DNA of 18,906 nucleotides from Nitrososphaeraceae archaeon (GTDB lineage Archaea; Thermoproteota; Nitrososphaeria; Nitrososphaerales; Nitrososphaeraceae), in the NCBI GenBank assembly GCA_025449515.1, contig JANWJI010000169.1, forward strand, positions 1-18,906. Reading direction: 5' to 3'. The notes below the pieces were generated by a model, which made no database searches, was not told where the DNA came from, and worked only from the letters and a program-made list of their open reading frames with translations. The position numbers and the translations under genes were made by a program. Positions within the stretch are counted from its first letter, which is position 1. Each line of letters starts with the position of its first letter. Shown here piece by piece: positions 1 through 6,935 of the stretch.

Positions 1-952
1 GGCTTTGTAGAAACCATATTCTGAATACCAGTAGAGCTTTCTAGACGTATGATCGTATATGGATATTGAAAGAATCAAGATATGTTAGACTGGCATGCAC
101 TATGTACCGTGTCTTGAGAAATTCAAGGATACCATTGTTTCTTCATAGAAAGAGCAACCATGTATTTACGATGTGGCAGCATTTAGTACTTCTCACAATA
201 AGACAGTACGAAGGTAAGAGTTATAGGATGTTTGTCGAATGGCTGGTTGAAGCGCATTACTTTAGATTATTTTTAGGATTGTCACGAATTCCTCATTTTA
301 CAACATTGCAAAAGTTTGCAGGCAGAATTAGCAATACCTTACTGGAAAAGATAATTTCCTCATTCATTGTGATTAGCGGTACCAAGCATATCTTTGTAGG
401 AATAGATTCTACTGGATTTAAGATGACTCATGCTTCACAATATTATACTGAGCGAACTGCAGCCAGAAGAAAATATACGAAATTATCTATTGGAGCAGAT
501 GTATTACAACAAATCATATGTTCGATCAAAATAAGACGAGCTCCAACAAGACATGATAACATGGATTTCAGGCCAATCATAACAAGAATAGCTGAAATTC
601 TACCGTTATCTGTAGTTACAGCTGATAAGGGATATGATAGTGAAGACAATCATTTCTTGATAAGAGACGGCTTGCATGCATTAAGCATAATCCCAGCTCG
701 ATATGAACACGTACCGATATGGAGAACACATGGTATGTATAGGAAACAGATGAAGCGCGGTTATTCCAAAATGTTGTATAATCAACGAAACAAGGATGAA
801 ACCATAATGTCTGTCATAAAACGACTATTTGGAGAATATATTTCTTCAAGGCTAGTAAAAACACAGAACAGGGAACTATCATTCAGGTGCATAGCCTATA
901 ACATGCACAGGCTAACGAACATTGTCATTTTTGTGATGATTTCTACATGGCC
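1..952 (+). mobile_element. Insertion sequence, IS5/IS4-type DDE superfamily
   Basis: The element is bounded by imperfect terminal inverted repeats. The left end (1-13) reads ggctttgtagaaa and the right end (940-952) reads tttctacatggcc, whose complement matches the left end at 11 of 13 positions. A DDE transposase gene fills the interior. The left repeat begins at base 1 of the window, so the true left boundary and any target-site duplication cannot be judged. The right repeat lies inside the 3' end of the transposase frame. Assignment to the IS5-like group rests on overall transposase length and the spacing of the acidic triad and is not certain. Confidence 0.75.
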
Positions 953-965
953 AAGTATTAGTTAA
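66..965 (+). CDS. DDE transposase of the IS element
   Basis: This 299-residue protein would cut and rejoin the ends of the element. An acidic triad fits the DDE catalytic core: D114 in VGIDSTGF, D187 in VVTADKGYDS and E245 in RNKDETIMSV. The last follows an Arg/Lys/Tyr-rich stretch, as in IS4/IS5-type enzymes (DDE_Tnp_1 class). The N-terminal 80 residues are basic and aromatic and probably bind DNA. There is no ATG start. TTG at 66 is the first usual start after an in-frame stop at 42, although the frame is open from 45. An ATG at 59 is in another frame and stops after nine codons. The final residues (about PSIS) are encoded outside the right inverted repeat, so the stop codon belongs to the flanking DNA. 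The catalytic core looks intact, but the poor start leaves its activity uncertain. Confidence 0.8.
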   Translation: MKESRYVRLACTMYRVLRNSRIPLFLHRKSNHVFTMWQHLVLLTIRQYEGKSYRMFVEWLVEAHYFRLFLGLSRIPHFTTLQKFAGRISNTLLEKIISSFIVISGTKHIFVGIDSTGFKMTHASQYYTERTAARRKYTKLSIGADVLQQIICSIKIRRAPTRHDNMDFRPIITRIAEILPLSVVTADKGYDSEDNHFLIRDGLHALSIIPARYEHVPIWRTHGMYRKQMKRGYSKMLYNQRNKDETIMSVIKRLFGEYISSRLVKTQNRELSFRCIAYNMHRLTNIVIFVMISTWPSIS

Positions 966-968
966 AAC

Positions 969-980
969 TGTATATATTAG
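969..980 (+). promoter_or_regulatory. TATA box for the gene at 1005
   Basis: The sequence tgtatatattag is a good archaeal box A. Its centre lies about 30 nt before the ATG at 1005, giving an almost leaderless transcript. It sits 17 nt beyond the right end of the insertion sequence. Confidence 0.5.
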
Positions 981-1004
981 TCAGGATGAACAAGTTACCA
1001 ACAG

Positions 1005-1391
1005 ATGGAAAAAATCGCTGAACTAGAAGATATCGCAAAAAGGTATTGCGACTTCAAGCATCACGATAGAATGAACTCTGATTTGGTGAAAATGTCCAAT
1101 TCACTTGTCGAAGCTCTTAGTTCACCCTCTTTTACGTTTCCAGTACAGAAGGAAGGAATTGTTAGCGAAGGAACAACTTCTTATTTTTACATTAATAATA
1201 TTGCTTGTCCAAATCTTTTTGAGTTCTTATCTGAACTTTTACACCTAGAAATACCAATTAATATAAATAAAACCAAATTTGGACCAGGAGAGATATTGAT
1301 TAGTACTGGAAATGAGAAAGATGCACATCAAGAGATGACTTCTTCGGTTGAGGAATTAAAGAAGCTAATACATGCTAAAAAGACACATTAA
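1005..1391 (+). CDS. Hypothetical protein, 128 residues
   Basis: I do not recognise this protein. It is soluble, with no signal peptide or membrane segment. The N-terminal 45 residues look helical (MEKIAELEDIAKRYCDFKHH). The middle has a beta-rich stretch with SYFYINNIACPNLFEFLSEL, and residues 105-126 form a charged helix (EEMTSSVEELKKL-type composition). A TATA box about 30 nt upstream supports the ATG at 1005, and an earlier ATG at 986 in another frame is quickly closed. Nep1 follows 103 nt downstream on the same strand, and a short overlapping frame (1372-1485) fills most of that gap. Codon usage resembles the neighbouring genes. A small lineage-specific protein is likely. Confidence 0.6.
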   Translation: MEKIAELEDIAKRYCDFKHHDRMNSDLVKMSNSLVEALSSPSFTFPVQKEGIVSEGTTSYFYINNIACPNLFEFLSELLHLEIPININKTKFGPGEILISTGNEKDAHQEMTSSVEELKKLIHAKKTH

Positions 1392-1485
1392 ATCAGACGG
1401 ACTGCAGACGTTTGAATCTCATGAGGATGGTATACATGAAGCCTCCGATCTTACACGAAAGATTATGAAGCACTTGGTGATATAA
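1372..1485 (+). CDS. Possible 37-residue overlapping ORF
   Basis: An ATG at 1372, inside the last codons of the gene at 1005, opens a frame that runs to a TAA at 1483-1485. The product begins MLKRHIKSDGLQTF, is charged and probably helical, and contains no membrane segment. It fills most of the gap before Nep1. It may be a translationally coupled small gene, a remnant C-terminal extension of the upstream protein after a frameshift, or chance. No ribosome binding site decides between these. Confidence 0.2.
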   Translation: MLKRHIKSDGLQTFESHEDGIHEASDLTRKIMKHLVI

Positions 1486-1494
1486 TTGGAATAA

Positions 1495-2202
1495 ATGACC
1501 AAAACTATATCGCTAGTGATTTCGGAAGCTGCGCTTGAAAAAATTCCCGTTAACATAATAGATCATCCGTCGGTTACAAATCACGCAAGGAAGCTCGGAA
1601 AGAGACCATCAGAAATATTACTGGATAGAAGTTATCATCACGCTGCAATGCTGAGTTCCAAACTCGAATTTGCCTGGAAACGTGGTAGACCTGATCTAGT
1701 ACATTTTGCCTTAATTGAGGCATTGTCTACTCCGCTATTCTTCAATAACCTGTTACAGGTCTATGTATCAACAATAAGTAATCAAGTAGTCTATATTGGT
1801 GAAAACCTAAGGATACCAAAGTCTTACCCTCGTTTTGAGGGCTTGATGATCGATTTGTTCAAAAAATATCATATAAGAGAAGGAAAAAATGCTACTCTTC
1901 TGAAGCTGCAAAATAACGTTTCCCTAGACTCCTTGATAAATGATACTATAAAGCCATTAAAGGTGATAGGGTTTTCTAGAACTGGGGTTCAAAGTACTCC
2001 AGAAAATATTATTTCCACACACATAAGTAAGGATAGTTGTCAGTGTGCCTTCATAATAGGCGGTTTCCCAAGTGGCCATTTCACCGAAAATACGAAAAGA
2101 CTATGTGACTATTTTTACTCGATAGGAAATTACAGTCTAGAAGCTCATGTAGTTATTGCAAGAATACTTTACGAATGTGAAAAAGTGCTTTCAGTAAAGT
2201 AA
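1495..2202 (+). CDS. nep1: Nep1 (Emg1) 16S rRNA pseudouridine N1-methyltransferase
   Basis: Nep1 is a SPOUT-class, S-adenosylmethionine-dependent enzyme that methylates N1 of a pseudouridine in the small-subunit rRNA (position 914 in Methanocaldococcus jannaschii) during ribosome assembly. The 235-residue length is near the archaeal norm. Family motifs are in order: LDRSYHHAAM at 43-52, RGRPDLVHF at 63-71 (RNA-binding and dimer region), IPKSYPRFEGLM at 107-118, and the cofactor-binding knot FIIGGFPSGHF at 186-196. An in-frame TAA at 1492-1494 directly precedes the ATG at 1495, which fixes the start. The gene converges with heme o synthase downstream. Identification is firm. Exact base specificity is taken from the family. 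Confidence 0.9.
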   Translation: MTKTISLVISEAALEKIPVNIIDHPSVTNHARKLGKRPSEILLDRSYHHAAMLSSKLEFAWKRGRPDLVHFALIEALSTPLFFNNLLQVYVSTISNQVVYIGENLRIPKSYPRFEGLMIDLFKKYHIREGKNATLLKLQNNVSLDSLINDTIKPLKVIGFSRTGVQSTPENIISTHISKDSCQCAFIIGGFPSGHFTENTKRLCDYFYSIGNYSLEAHVVIARILYECEKVLSVK

Positions 2203-2254
2203 CCATAATTGCAATATTTTATCTAGATTAGCGACGAATTTTAGCTCATATCGA

Positions 2255-3151
2255 CTAGTGAAAGTACGCATCAACAATAAATGCTATGAATAATGCCATC
2301 AAATATGGACTTGAAAATTTGAATACCAGCCATGATGCTCCTTCACTAGGCTTTACTAAGAGCCGCACAGAAAGGAAAATCATAATTGCTCCGAATACAG
2401 AGGCAGTGATTAGGTAGATCTGGCCAAATTGATTAAAGAAAAACGGAAAAATGCTAAACAAAACCATTAGGAGAGTTGTTCCCGCAATTATCCTGACTGA
2501 ATATCTTTCGGAGGAGACAACCGGTAGCATCGGAACTTGTGCTTTCAAGTAGTCTTTTTTAACATGCAAGGCCAGACTCCAAATGTGTGTGGGTATCCAT
2601 AAAAAGACAAGACCAGCCATAACCAGACCAACTTCAAGGTTTTGTGTTGTCACTGCCAAGTAACCAATCATAGCTGGCGCACCACCAGAAAATCCGCCTA
2701 GTATGATATTAGATTGGCTAGTACGTTTCAGCCATTTGCTATAAACTATGATATTGTCAAACAATCCAAATACCATCAAGGCGAAAACCCAGACATTGAT
2801 TAGCCACGAGCATATCAAAGAAATTGCGGTCAAAACCAGTCCGAATGCAAGTGCATTTCTGGGCGAAATTCTGCCGGAGGGAATCGGTCTTTGTTTAGTC
2901 CTTTCCATAATTGCGTCTATGTCGCGATCATTATAGCCTGTTATGGTATCAGCTGCAGCCGAACCGGCAGCTACACCTGCAATGAGTAGTATCCACGTTA
3001 ACGGTTGAACAGGGATATCAAATAAGAATGAGGCAGTAAGCGCTGATCCAAACGCAGTAAAAACTAATAGATACCAAATCTTGGGTTTAGTTAGTTCATA
3101 ATAATTTTTTAATAAACTGCGTACAGATGACTGAGGGATTAGCGTACCCAT
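2255..3151 (-). CDS. ctaB: Heme o synthase (protoheme IX farnesyltransferase)
   Basis: This UbiA-family integral membrane prenyltransferase adds a farnesyl-type (or longer archaeal isoprenoid) chain to heme b, giving heme o for terminal oxidases. The 298-residue length is typical. TKPKI at 21-25 matches the family N-terminus. The first Asp-rich site is YNDRDIDAIMERTKQRPIPSG at 73-93 (D75, D77 and D79 bind Mg-diphosphate). The second region is WSLALHVKKDYLKAQVPMLPV at 191-211, diagnostic of CtaB/CyoE rather than other UbiA enzymes. About eight or nine hydrophobic segments are evident. A TATA box about 24 nt upstream makes the ATG at 3151 leaderless. The cytochrome oxidase genes are not in the window. 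Confidence 0.88.
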   Translation of the reverse strand: MGTLIPQSSVRSLLKNYYELTKPKIWYLLVFTAFGSALTASFLFDIPVQPLTWILLIAGVAAGSAAADTITGYNDRDIDAIMERTKQRPIPSGRISPRNALAFGLVLTAISLICSWLINVWVFALMVFGLFDNIIVYSKWLKRTSQSNIILGGFSGGAPAMIGYLAVTTQNLEVGLVMAGLVFLWIPTHIWSLALHVKKDYLKAQVPMLPVVSSERYSVRIIAGTTLLMVLFSIFPFFFNQFGQIYLITASVFGAIMIFLSVRLLVKPSEGASWLVFKFSSPYLMALFIAFIVDAYFH

Positions 3152-3170
3152 ATAGGATCTTCTTTAGTCT

Positions 3171-3180
3171 GTTATAAAAG
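3171..3180 (-). promoter_or_regulatory. TATA box of heme o synthase
   Basis: On the minus strand cttttataac is centred about 24 nt before the ATG at 3151, the spacing of a leaderless archaeal transcript. Confidence 0.5.
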
Positions 3181-3225
3181 GCATTATCCTAATAAATTAC
3201 ATATCTTTTCAAGATAAACAACAAT

Positions 3226-3690
3226 CTATTTGGATATAGGCGCAGCATAAAGAATTTCGCGAACTGTTTTTCTCATTTCTATAAAGGTTTCTGTTTTCTG
3301 GACTCCTTCTATCCGACCTACCCTTTCTGATATCAATTGATGCATCTCATCTAGGGACCGAGCGGTCATGGTTACCAGAATGTCAAATCTTCCGGTAACC
3401 TCTGCTACCTCTCTTACTTCAGATATCTTAAATAGCTCACTGAGGACGTTGTCTCTCATTCTTGAATCCATGTTAACACCAGTAAGGGCCTTTACATTGA
3501 AACCTAACGCCTCGTCATTAATCATAATGGTAAATTTTTTGATTAGTCCTCTTCTGGCTAGTCGTTTTATCCTGCTATATACGACAGAAGCATTGACATT
3601 AATCTTTTTTGAAAGCTTTGGCACCGATATGCTAGCATCTCTAGAAAGCTCGCTTAAAATTTTCAGATCTAAATCATCTATCCTTCCCAT
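3226..3690 (-). CDS. Lrp/AsnC family transcriptional regulator
   Basis: This 154-residue feast/famine regulator has the usual two-part form. Residues 5-50 form a winged helix-turn-helix (LDLKILSELSRDASISVPKL, then NVNASVVYSRIKRLARRGLI). Residues 66-147 form the RAM ligand-binding and oligomerisation domain, including VTGRFDILV at 98-106 in the amino-acid binding turn. Such proteins form dimers to octamers and sense an amino acid or related metabolite. The gene lies between heme o synthase and aspartate-semialdehyde dehydrogenase, all on the minus strand, each apparently with its own promoter. Threonine, lysine or methionine metabolism through the upstream gene is a plausible target, by context only. 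A palindrome just before the start could serve autoregulation. Confidence 0.88.
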   Translation of the reverse strand: MGRIDDLDLKILSELSRDASISVPKLSKKINVNASVVYSRIKRLARRGLIKKFTIMINDEALGFNVKALTGVNMDSRMRDNVLSELFKISEVREVAEVTGRFDILVTMTARSLDEMHQLISERVGRIEGVQKTETFIEMRKTVREILYAAPISK

Positions 3691-3693
3691 ATA

Positions 3694-3707
3694 TTATACC
3701 ATTATAA
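3694..3707. promoter_or_regulatory. Palindrome before the Lrp-like gene
   Basis: The arms ttata and tataa flank a 4-bp spacer (ttataccattataa), beginning 4 nt upstream of the ATG at 3690. Lrp-type regulators bind A+T-rich palindromes of about this size near their own starts, so this is an operator candidate. A TATA-like element (gtttattaat, 3721-3730, minus) lies about 35 nt upstream of the ATG. A+T-rich DNA makes chance palindromes common. Confidence 0.3.
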
Positions 3708-3773
3708 CTCTAATTGAGTGATTAATAAACCTATTAATTTCAAATTTAATCTAATTTTTTACAATAAAAGAGG

Positions 3774-4850
3774 CTAGATAATATTCTTGCGTTTTAGGAG
3801 TTCCGCAAGTAGAACTGCTCCTTTTGCTGAGCCCATTTTTTCATTATGAGAAAGTAGAACATACTTTATTCCATTTTCAAAAACAGTGTCTTTTCTTATT
3901 CTTCCTACTACCGTAGTCATTCCGTCATTAATTTCTCTGTCAATACGGGGCTGTGGTCTGGTAGGATCATCATGGACGAGGATGTAATCTTCTGGCGCAG
4001 TAGGCAAACCCTTGATCGACACATTTTTTGAGAAATTTAACATTTCCTTTTTTATCAGGTCTGGATGTACAGGTTCTTTAGTCTCTACAAATACAGACTC
4101 TGTATGACCGTCTGAAACTGGAACTCTCATGCAGGTACAACTTACCTTTATATTATTCGGTAGAATTGATTTTTGATTCAATTCGCCGAGAATTTTTCTT
4201 GTTTCGATCTGAACCTTTTCTTCCTCTTTTGGAATATACGGAATAACGTTATCCATAATATCTAGAGCAATTACACCCGGAGATCGACCAGCACCTGACA
4301 AGGCTTGCAAGGACGTCATGAACACACTTTTTACTCCATATTTATCTATGATCGGCTTTAATGTAATCGCTAGGCCTGTGGTCGTACAATTTGGCAAGGG
4401 AGCTATAAATCCATTCCATTTTCTATTTTTTTTCTGAACATCTAGCAATTCTAGGTGTTCATCGTTAATACCAGGAATTAAAATAGGGACGTCATTTTCA
4501 TACCTAAAGGCCGCAGCAGTACTGATCAGTGGTACTGATCGTGCAAAATCAGGCTCTATCGTTTGTGCGTCATCAGAGTTAAGAGCGGTAAATATAAGAT
4601 CAAATTTATCTGGATTTATGTCTTCTATTTTGCTAATAACCATATGCTGTATGTATTCCGGCACTGATTCAGGGTTGTGCCACTTTAATATCCCAGAAGC
4701 AGGATCGCGTAATGCATCTACATATTTCTTACCGGCGGATCTAGAGGATGATGCAATCTGTGTTAGTTCAAACCAAGGATGTTTATTTAGAGATATTACA
4801 AACTCTTGCCCTACTGCGCCGGTAGCTCCTAGTACAGCTATTCTTTTCAT
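3774..4850 (-). CDS. asd: Aspartate-semialdehyde dehydrogenase (archaeal type)
   Basis: The enzyme reduces aspartyl phosphate to aspartate semialdehyde with NADPH, the branch point to threonine, methionine and lysine. The 358-residue length is that of the archaeal/fungal type. The N-terminal Rossmann motif is GATGAVGQEF at 8-17. The catalytic cysteine is C155 in PLPNCTTTGLAI, and the catalytic histidine is H249 in RVPVSDGHTE. LSGAGRSPGV at 184-193 is a further family segment. Malonyl-CoA reductase of the Sulfolobales 3-hydroxypropionate/4-hydroxybutyrate cycle is a paralogue of the same length and keeps these residues, so that role cannot be excluded by eye. The gene is divergent from the cobalamin cluster, and its ATG at 4850 is leaderless. 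Confidence 0.85.
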   Translation of the reverse strand: MKRIAVLGATGAVGQEFVISLNKHPWFELTQIASSSRSAGKKYVDALRDPASGILKWHNPESVPEYIQHMVISKIEDINPDKFDLIFTALNSDDAQTIEPDFARSVPLISTAAAFRYENDVPILIPGINDEHLELLDVQKKNRKWNGFIAPLPNCTTTGLAITLKPIIDKYGVKSVFMTSLQALSGAGRSPGVIALDIMDNVIPYIPKEEEKVQIETRKILGELNQKSILPNNIKVSCTCMRVPVSDGHTESVFVETKEPVHPDLIKKEMLNFSKNVSIKGLPTAPEDYILVHDDPTRPQPRIDREINDGMTTVVGRIRKDTVFENGIKYVLLSHNEKMGSAKGAVLLAELLKRKNII

Positions 4851-4871
4851 AACTCCGCCTTAGCTTACTTA

Positions 4872-4882
4872 CATTTAATAAT
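4872..4882 (-). promoter_or_regulatory. TATA box of asd
   Basis: On the minus strand attattaaatg is centred about 27 nt before the ATG at 4850, fitting leaderless transcription. It shares the roughly 155-bp divergent region with the cobalamin cluster promoter. Confidence 0.45.
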
Positions 4883-4976
4883 CGTTTTCAAAATGTCATT
4901 TTTAGTTCTATTTTAGCAAGATTTGAGATTGTGATGATAGGTACCTACTCTTGCCTAATTCGGTTTAATGACAAAC

Positions 4977-4988
4977 ATAAAGATATCT
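4977..4988 (+). promoter_or_regulatory. Probable TATA box of the cobalamin cluster
   Basis: The sequence ataaagatatct is a weaker box A match, centred about 28 nt before the ATG at 5011. It would produce a leaderless transcript beginning at or just before that ATG, favouring it over the TTG at 5005. Confidence 0.3.
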
Positions 4989-5004
4989 GAACCCTTTATG
5001 CATA

Positions 5005-6078
5005 TTGAACATGCCTAATAGTTGTTTTCATGGAGGGATTTATTCTGTAAATCCCGATCTAGTCAAATTAGATTTCAGCTCCAGTGTAAATCCTTTGGGT
5101 ATTTCGAAAGTCGTCTTAAAAGCTATTCATAAGAGTATTGATTCGCTGTCTTCAGTTTATCCCGATCCAGAATGCCGCGAACTAAAAAAAGGAATATTGG
5201 AATATTTGCGGTTGGATCTAGACCGGGATTGGATAAGCGTAGGAAATGGGGCAATAGAGATAATCCATAATTTTGCTCGTGCCTTCGTACGTAATAAGGT
5301 GGTTATCCCAGTACCCACTTTTTGCGAATACGAACTTGCGTCTAAACTAATGAATGCGCAAATTACGTTCGTGCCACTTAAGAATTTGAATATAGATGCG
5401 GAATCCATTATAAGAAGGGCTAAAGACTCCGATGCTATTTACTTGTGTAATCCAAATAACCCTACCGGACTACTTTCATCGAATAACATTAAAAAAATCT
5501 TGGAATCAGTTACATATCCCACTATCGTTCTATTGGATGAGTCATTCATCGAACTAGTGTCCAAGGGAGGGATGTCCGATTCCATAGTCGGAAAAATCGA
5601 GGAATTTGATAATTTAGTAATCCTTCGATCACTAACTAAATCTTTTGGTCTTGCCGGTCTGAGAGTAGGATATAGTATCTGTAACCCAAAACTAGGCAAG
5701 AAACTATCGTCTTATCAAATACCTTGGAATGTAAATGGGATCGCACAGAGTGCAGCCGCTTGTGCTTTAAAGGATTATCGTCATCTGACGAAGGCTAGAG
5801 CATTGATTGAAAAAGAGAGGAGATTCATGCAGAGCTATATCAAAAGAAAGACAAAATCTTTTGTCCCACTCGTCTCCAATGTGAACTATTTCTTAATACG
5901 GCTCAAGAACATTAAATCGACCAAATTAAGAAATTTCCTCCTAAATCGAGATGGAATACTTGTTAGAGATTGCGTTACCTTCAACGGATTGGAATCCGGA
6001 GAATACGTTAGAGTTTCCGTGAAGAAACATGATGACAATGCATTGCTTCTTCAAGCCTTGGAATCGATAGATCTATGA
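5005..6078 (+). CDS. cobD: L-threonine-O-3-phosphate decarboxylase (CobD/CobC type)
   Basis: This PLP enzyme of aminotransferase fold type I converts L-threonine phosphate to (R)-1-amino-2-propanol phosphate, the linker of the cobalamin nucleotide loop. It belongs to the HisC-like group, but the N-terminal FHGG and LDFSSSVNPLG and the setting in a cobalamin cluster favour CobD. Numbered from the TTG: CNPNNPTG at 148-155, LLDES at 176-180 (D178 contacts the PLP nitrogen), and the Schiff-base lysine K212 in RSLTKSFGLAGLRVGY. TTG at 5005 and ATG at 5011 are both possible. The ATG is preferred for promoter spacing and would remove two residues. The stop overlaps the next start as ATGA. Histidinol-phosphate aminotransferase is the alternative, made unlikely by context. 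Confidence 0.82.
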   Translation: MNMPNSCFHGGIYSVNPDLVKLDFSSSVNPLGISKVVLKAIHKSIDSLSSVYPDPECRELKKGILEYLRLDLDRDWISVGNGAIEIIHNFARAFVRNKVVIPVPTFCEYELASKLMNAQITFVPLKNLNIDAESIIRRAKDSDAIYLCNPNNPTGLLSSNNIKKILESVTYPTIVLLDESFIELVSKGGMSDSIVGKIEEFDNLVILRSLTKSFGLAGLRVGYSICNPKLGKKLSSYQIPWNVNGIAQSAAACALKDYRHLTKARALIEKERRFMQSYIKRKTKSFVPLVSNVNYFLIRLKNIKSTKLRNFLLNRDGILVRDCVTFNGLESGEYVRVSVKKHDDNALLLQALESIDL

Positions 6079-6935
6079 AGGCAAAATTGCTAATGATACA
6101 AGGAACTACGTCTGGTTCGGGAAAAAGCATTATTACAACTGCGATTTGCAGGATCCTCTCAGACGAGGGATATAATGTAGCCCCATTCAAAGCACAAAAT
6201 ATGTCTTCCAAGCTTCATACCATACCTGGAACTGCTGATGTTGTAGCACAGGCACAAGCAGTACAGGCACTGGCATCAAGAAAATTACTAGATACGAGAA
6301 TTAATCCTATCCTATTGAAACCAGTCGGAGATTATAAGAGTGATCTCATTTTGGCGGGCCGGTTCAATTCAACGATAAGTTCGAGACAGTACTACGAAAA
6401 TTTTGTAATGCAAAGTGGTTTTCCACTTGTTCTGAATTCTTTAGAAAGCCTAAGAAATGAAAACGACATTGTGGTCATAGAAGGTGCAGGATCTCCTGCC
6501 GAGATCAATATTTCAAAATACGACATAGCAAATATGCTACTTGCAGAAAAAGTTTCGGCTCCGGTAATCATTGTTGCAGATATAGAAAGGGGAGGTTGCT
6601 TCTCAAGCATCGTAGGTACCATGAAGTTGCTACCTCGTCGTCACAGAAACCTCGTTGAGGGATTTATTATAAACAAGTTTAGGGGGGACGCTTCACTTCT
6701 GCTTCCAGCTATAGAAATAGTTGGAGAAATGCTAAACACGAAAATATTAGGCGTTATTCCTAAGATTGATTTGAAAATTCCCGATGAAGATTCACTAGAT
6801 GGAAGCAAATGTAATATTGATACCATTTCAACACCATCTTTGGATAAAAACATAGATTCTATAGCAGATGTAGTTCGGGATACAATTAACATTCCACTGG
6901 TAATTAGAGACATCATAAGACTAAATATGCCATGA
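6075..6935 (+). CDS. cbiP: Cobyric acid synthase lacking the glutaminase domain
   Basis: CbiP/CobQ amidates side chains b, d, e and g of adenosylcobyrinic acid diamide, using ATP and normally glutamine. The synthetase domain is complete: P-loop GTTSGSGKS at 10-18, APFKAQNMSS at 36-45, QAQAVQALA at 59-67, INPILLKPVGD at 76-86, EGAGSPAEIN at 136-145, ADIERGGCFSSIVGT at 168-182 and FIINKFRGD at 197-205. After LKIPDEDSL (233-241) the usual enzyme continues with a glutaminase domain of about 200 residues carrying Cys and His. Here only about 45 residues follow, ending IDSIADVVRDTINIPLVI, which resembles the extreme C-terminus of full-length CobQ. The protein has 286 residues against about 480-500. 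Starts and stops overlap both neighbours (ATGA), so the length is real and not a frameshift. It may use free ammonia or a separate partner. Confidence 0.85.
   Translation: MKAKLLMIQGTTSGSGKSIITTAICRILSDEGYNVAPFKAQNMSSKLHTIPGTADVVAQAQAVQALASRKLLDTRINPILLKPVGDYKSDLILAGRFNSTISSRQYYENFVMQSGFPLVLNSLESLRNENDIVVIEGAGSPAEINISKYDIANMLLAEKVSAPVIIVADIERGGCFSSIVGTMKLLPRRHRNLVEGFIINKFRGDASLLLPAIEIVGEMLNTKILGVIPKIDLKIPDEDSLDGSKCNIDTISTPSLDKNIDSIADVVRDTINIPLVIRDIIRLNMP

Noticed and set aside
59..88. ATG before the transposase frame
   Set aside because: Its frame ends at a TAG after nine codons, so it cannot encode the transposase without a frameshift.
6780..6935. A hidden frameshift that could restore the CobQ glutaminase domain
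   Set aside because: Only about 150 nt remain before cbiB starts, too little for a 200-residue domain in any frame.
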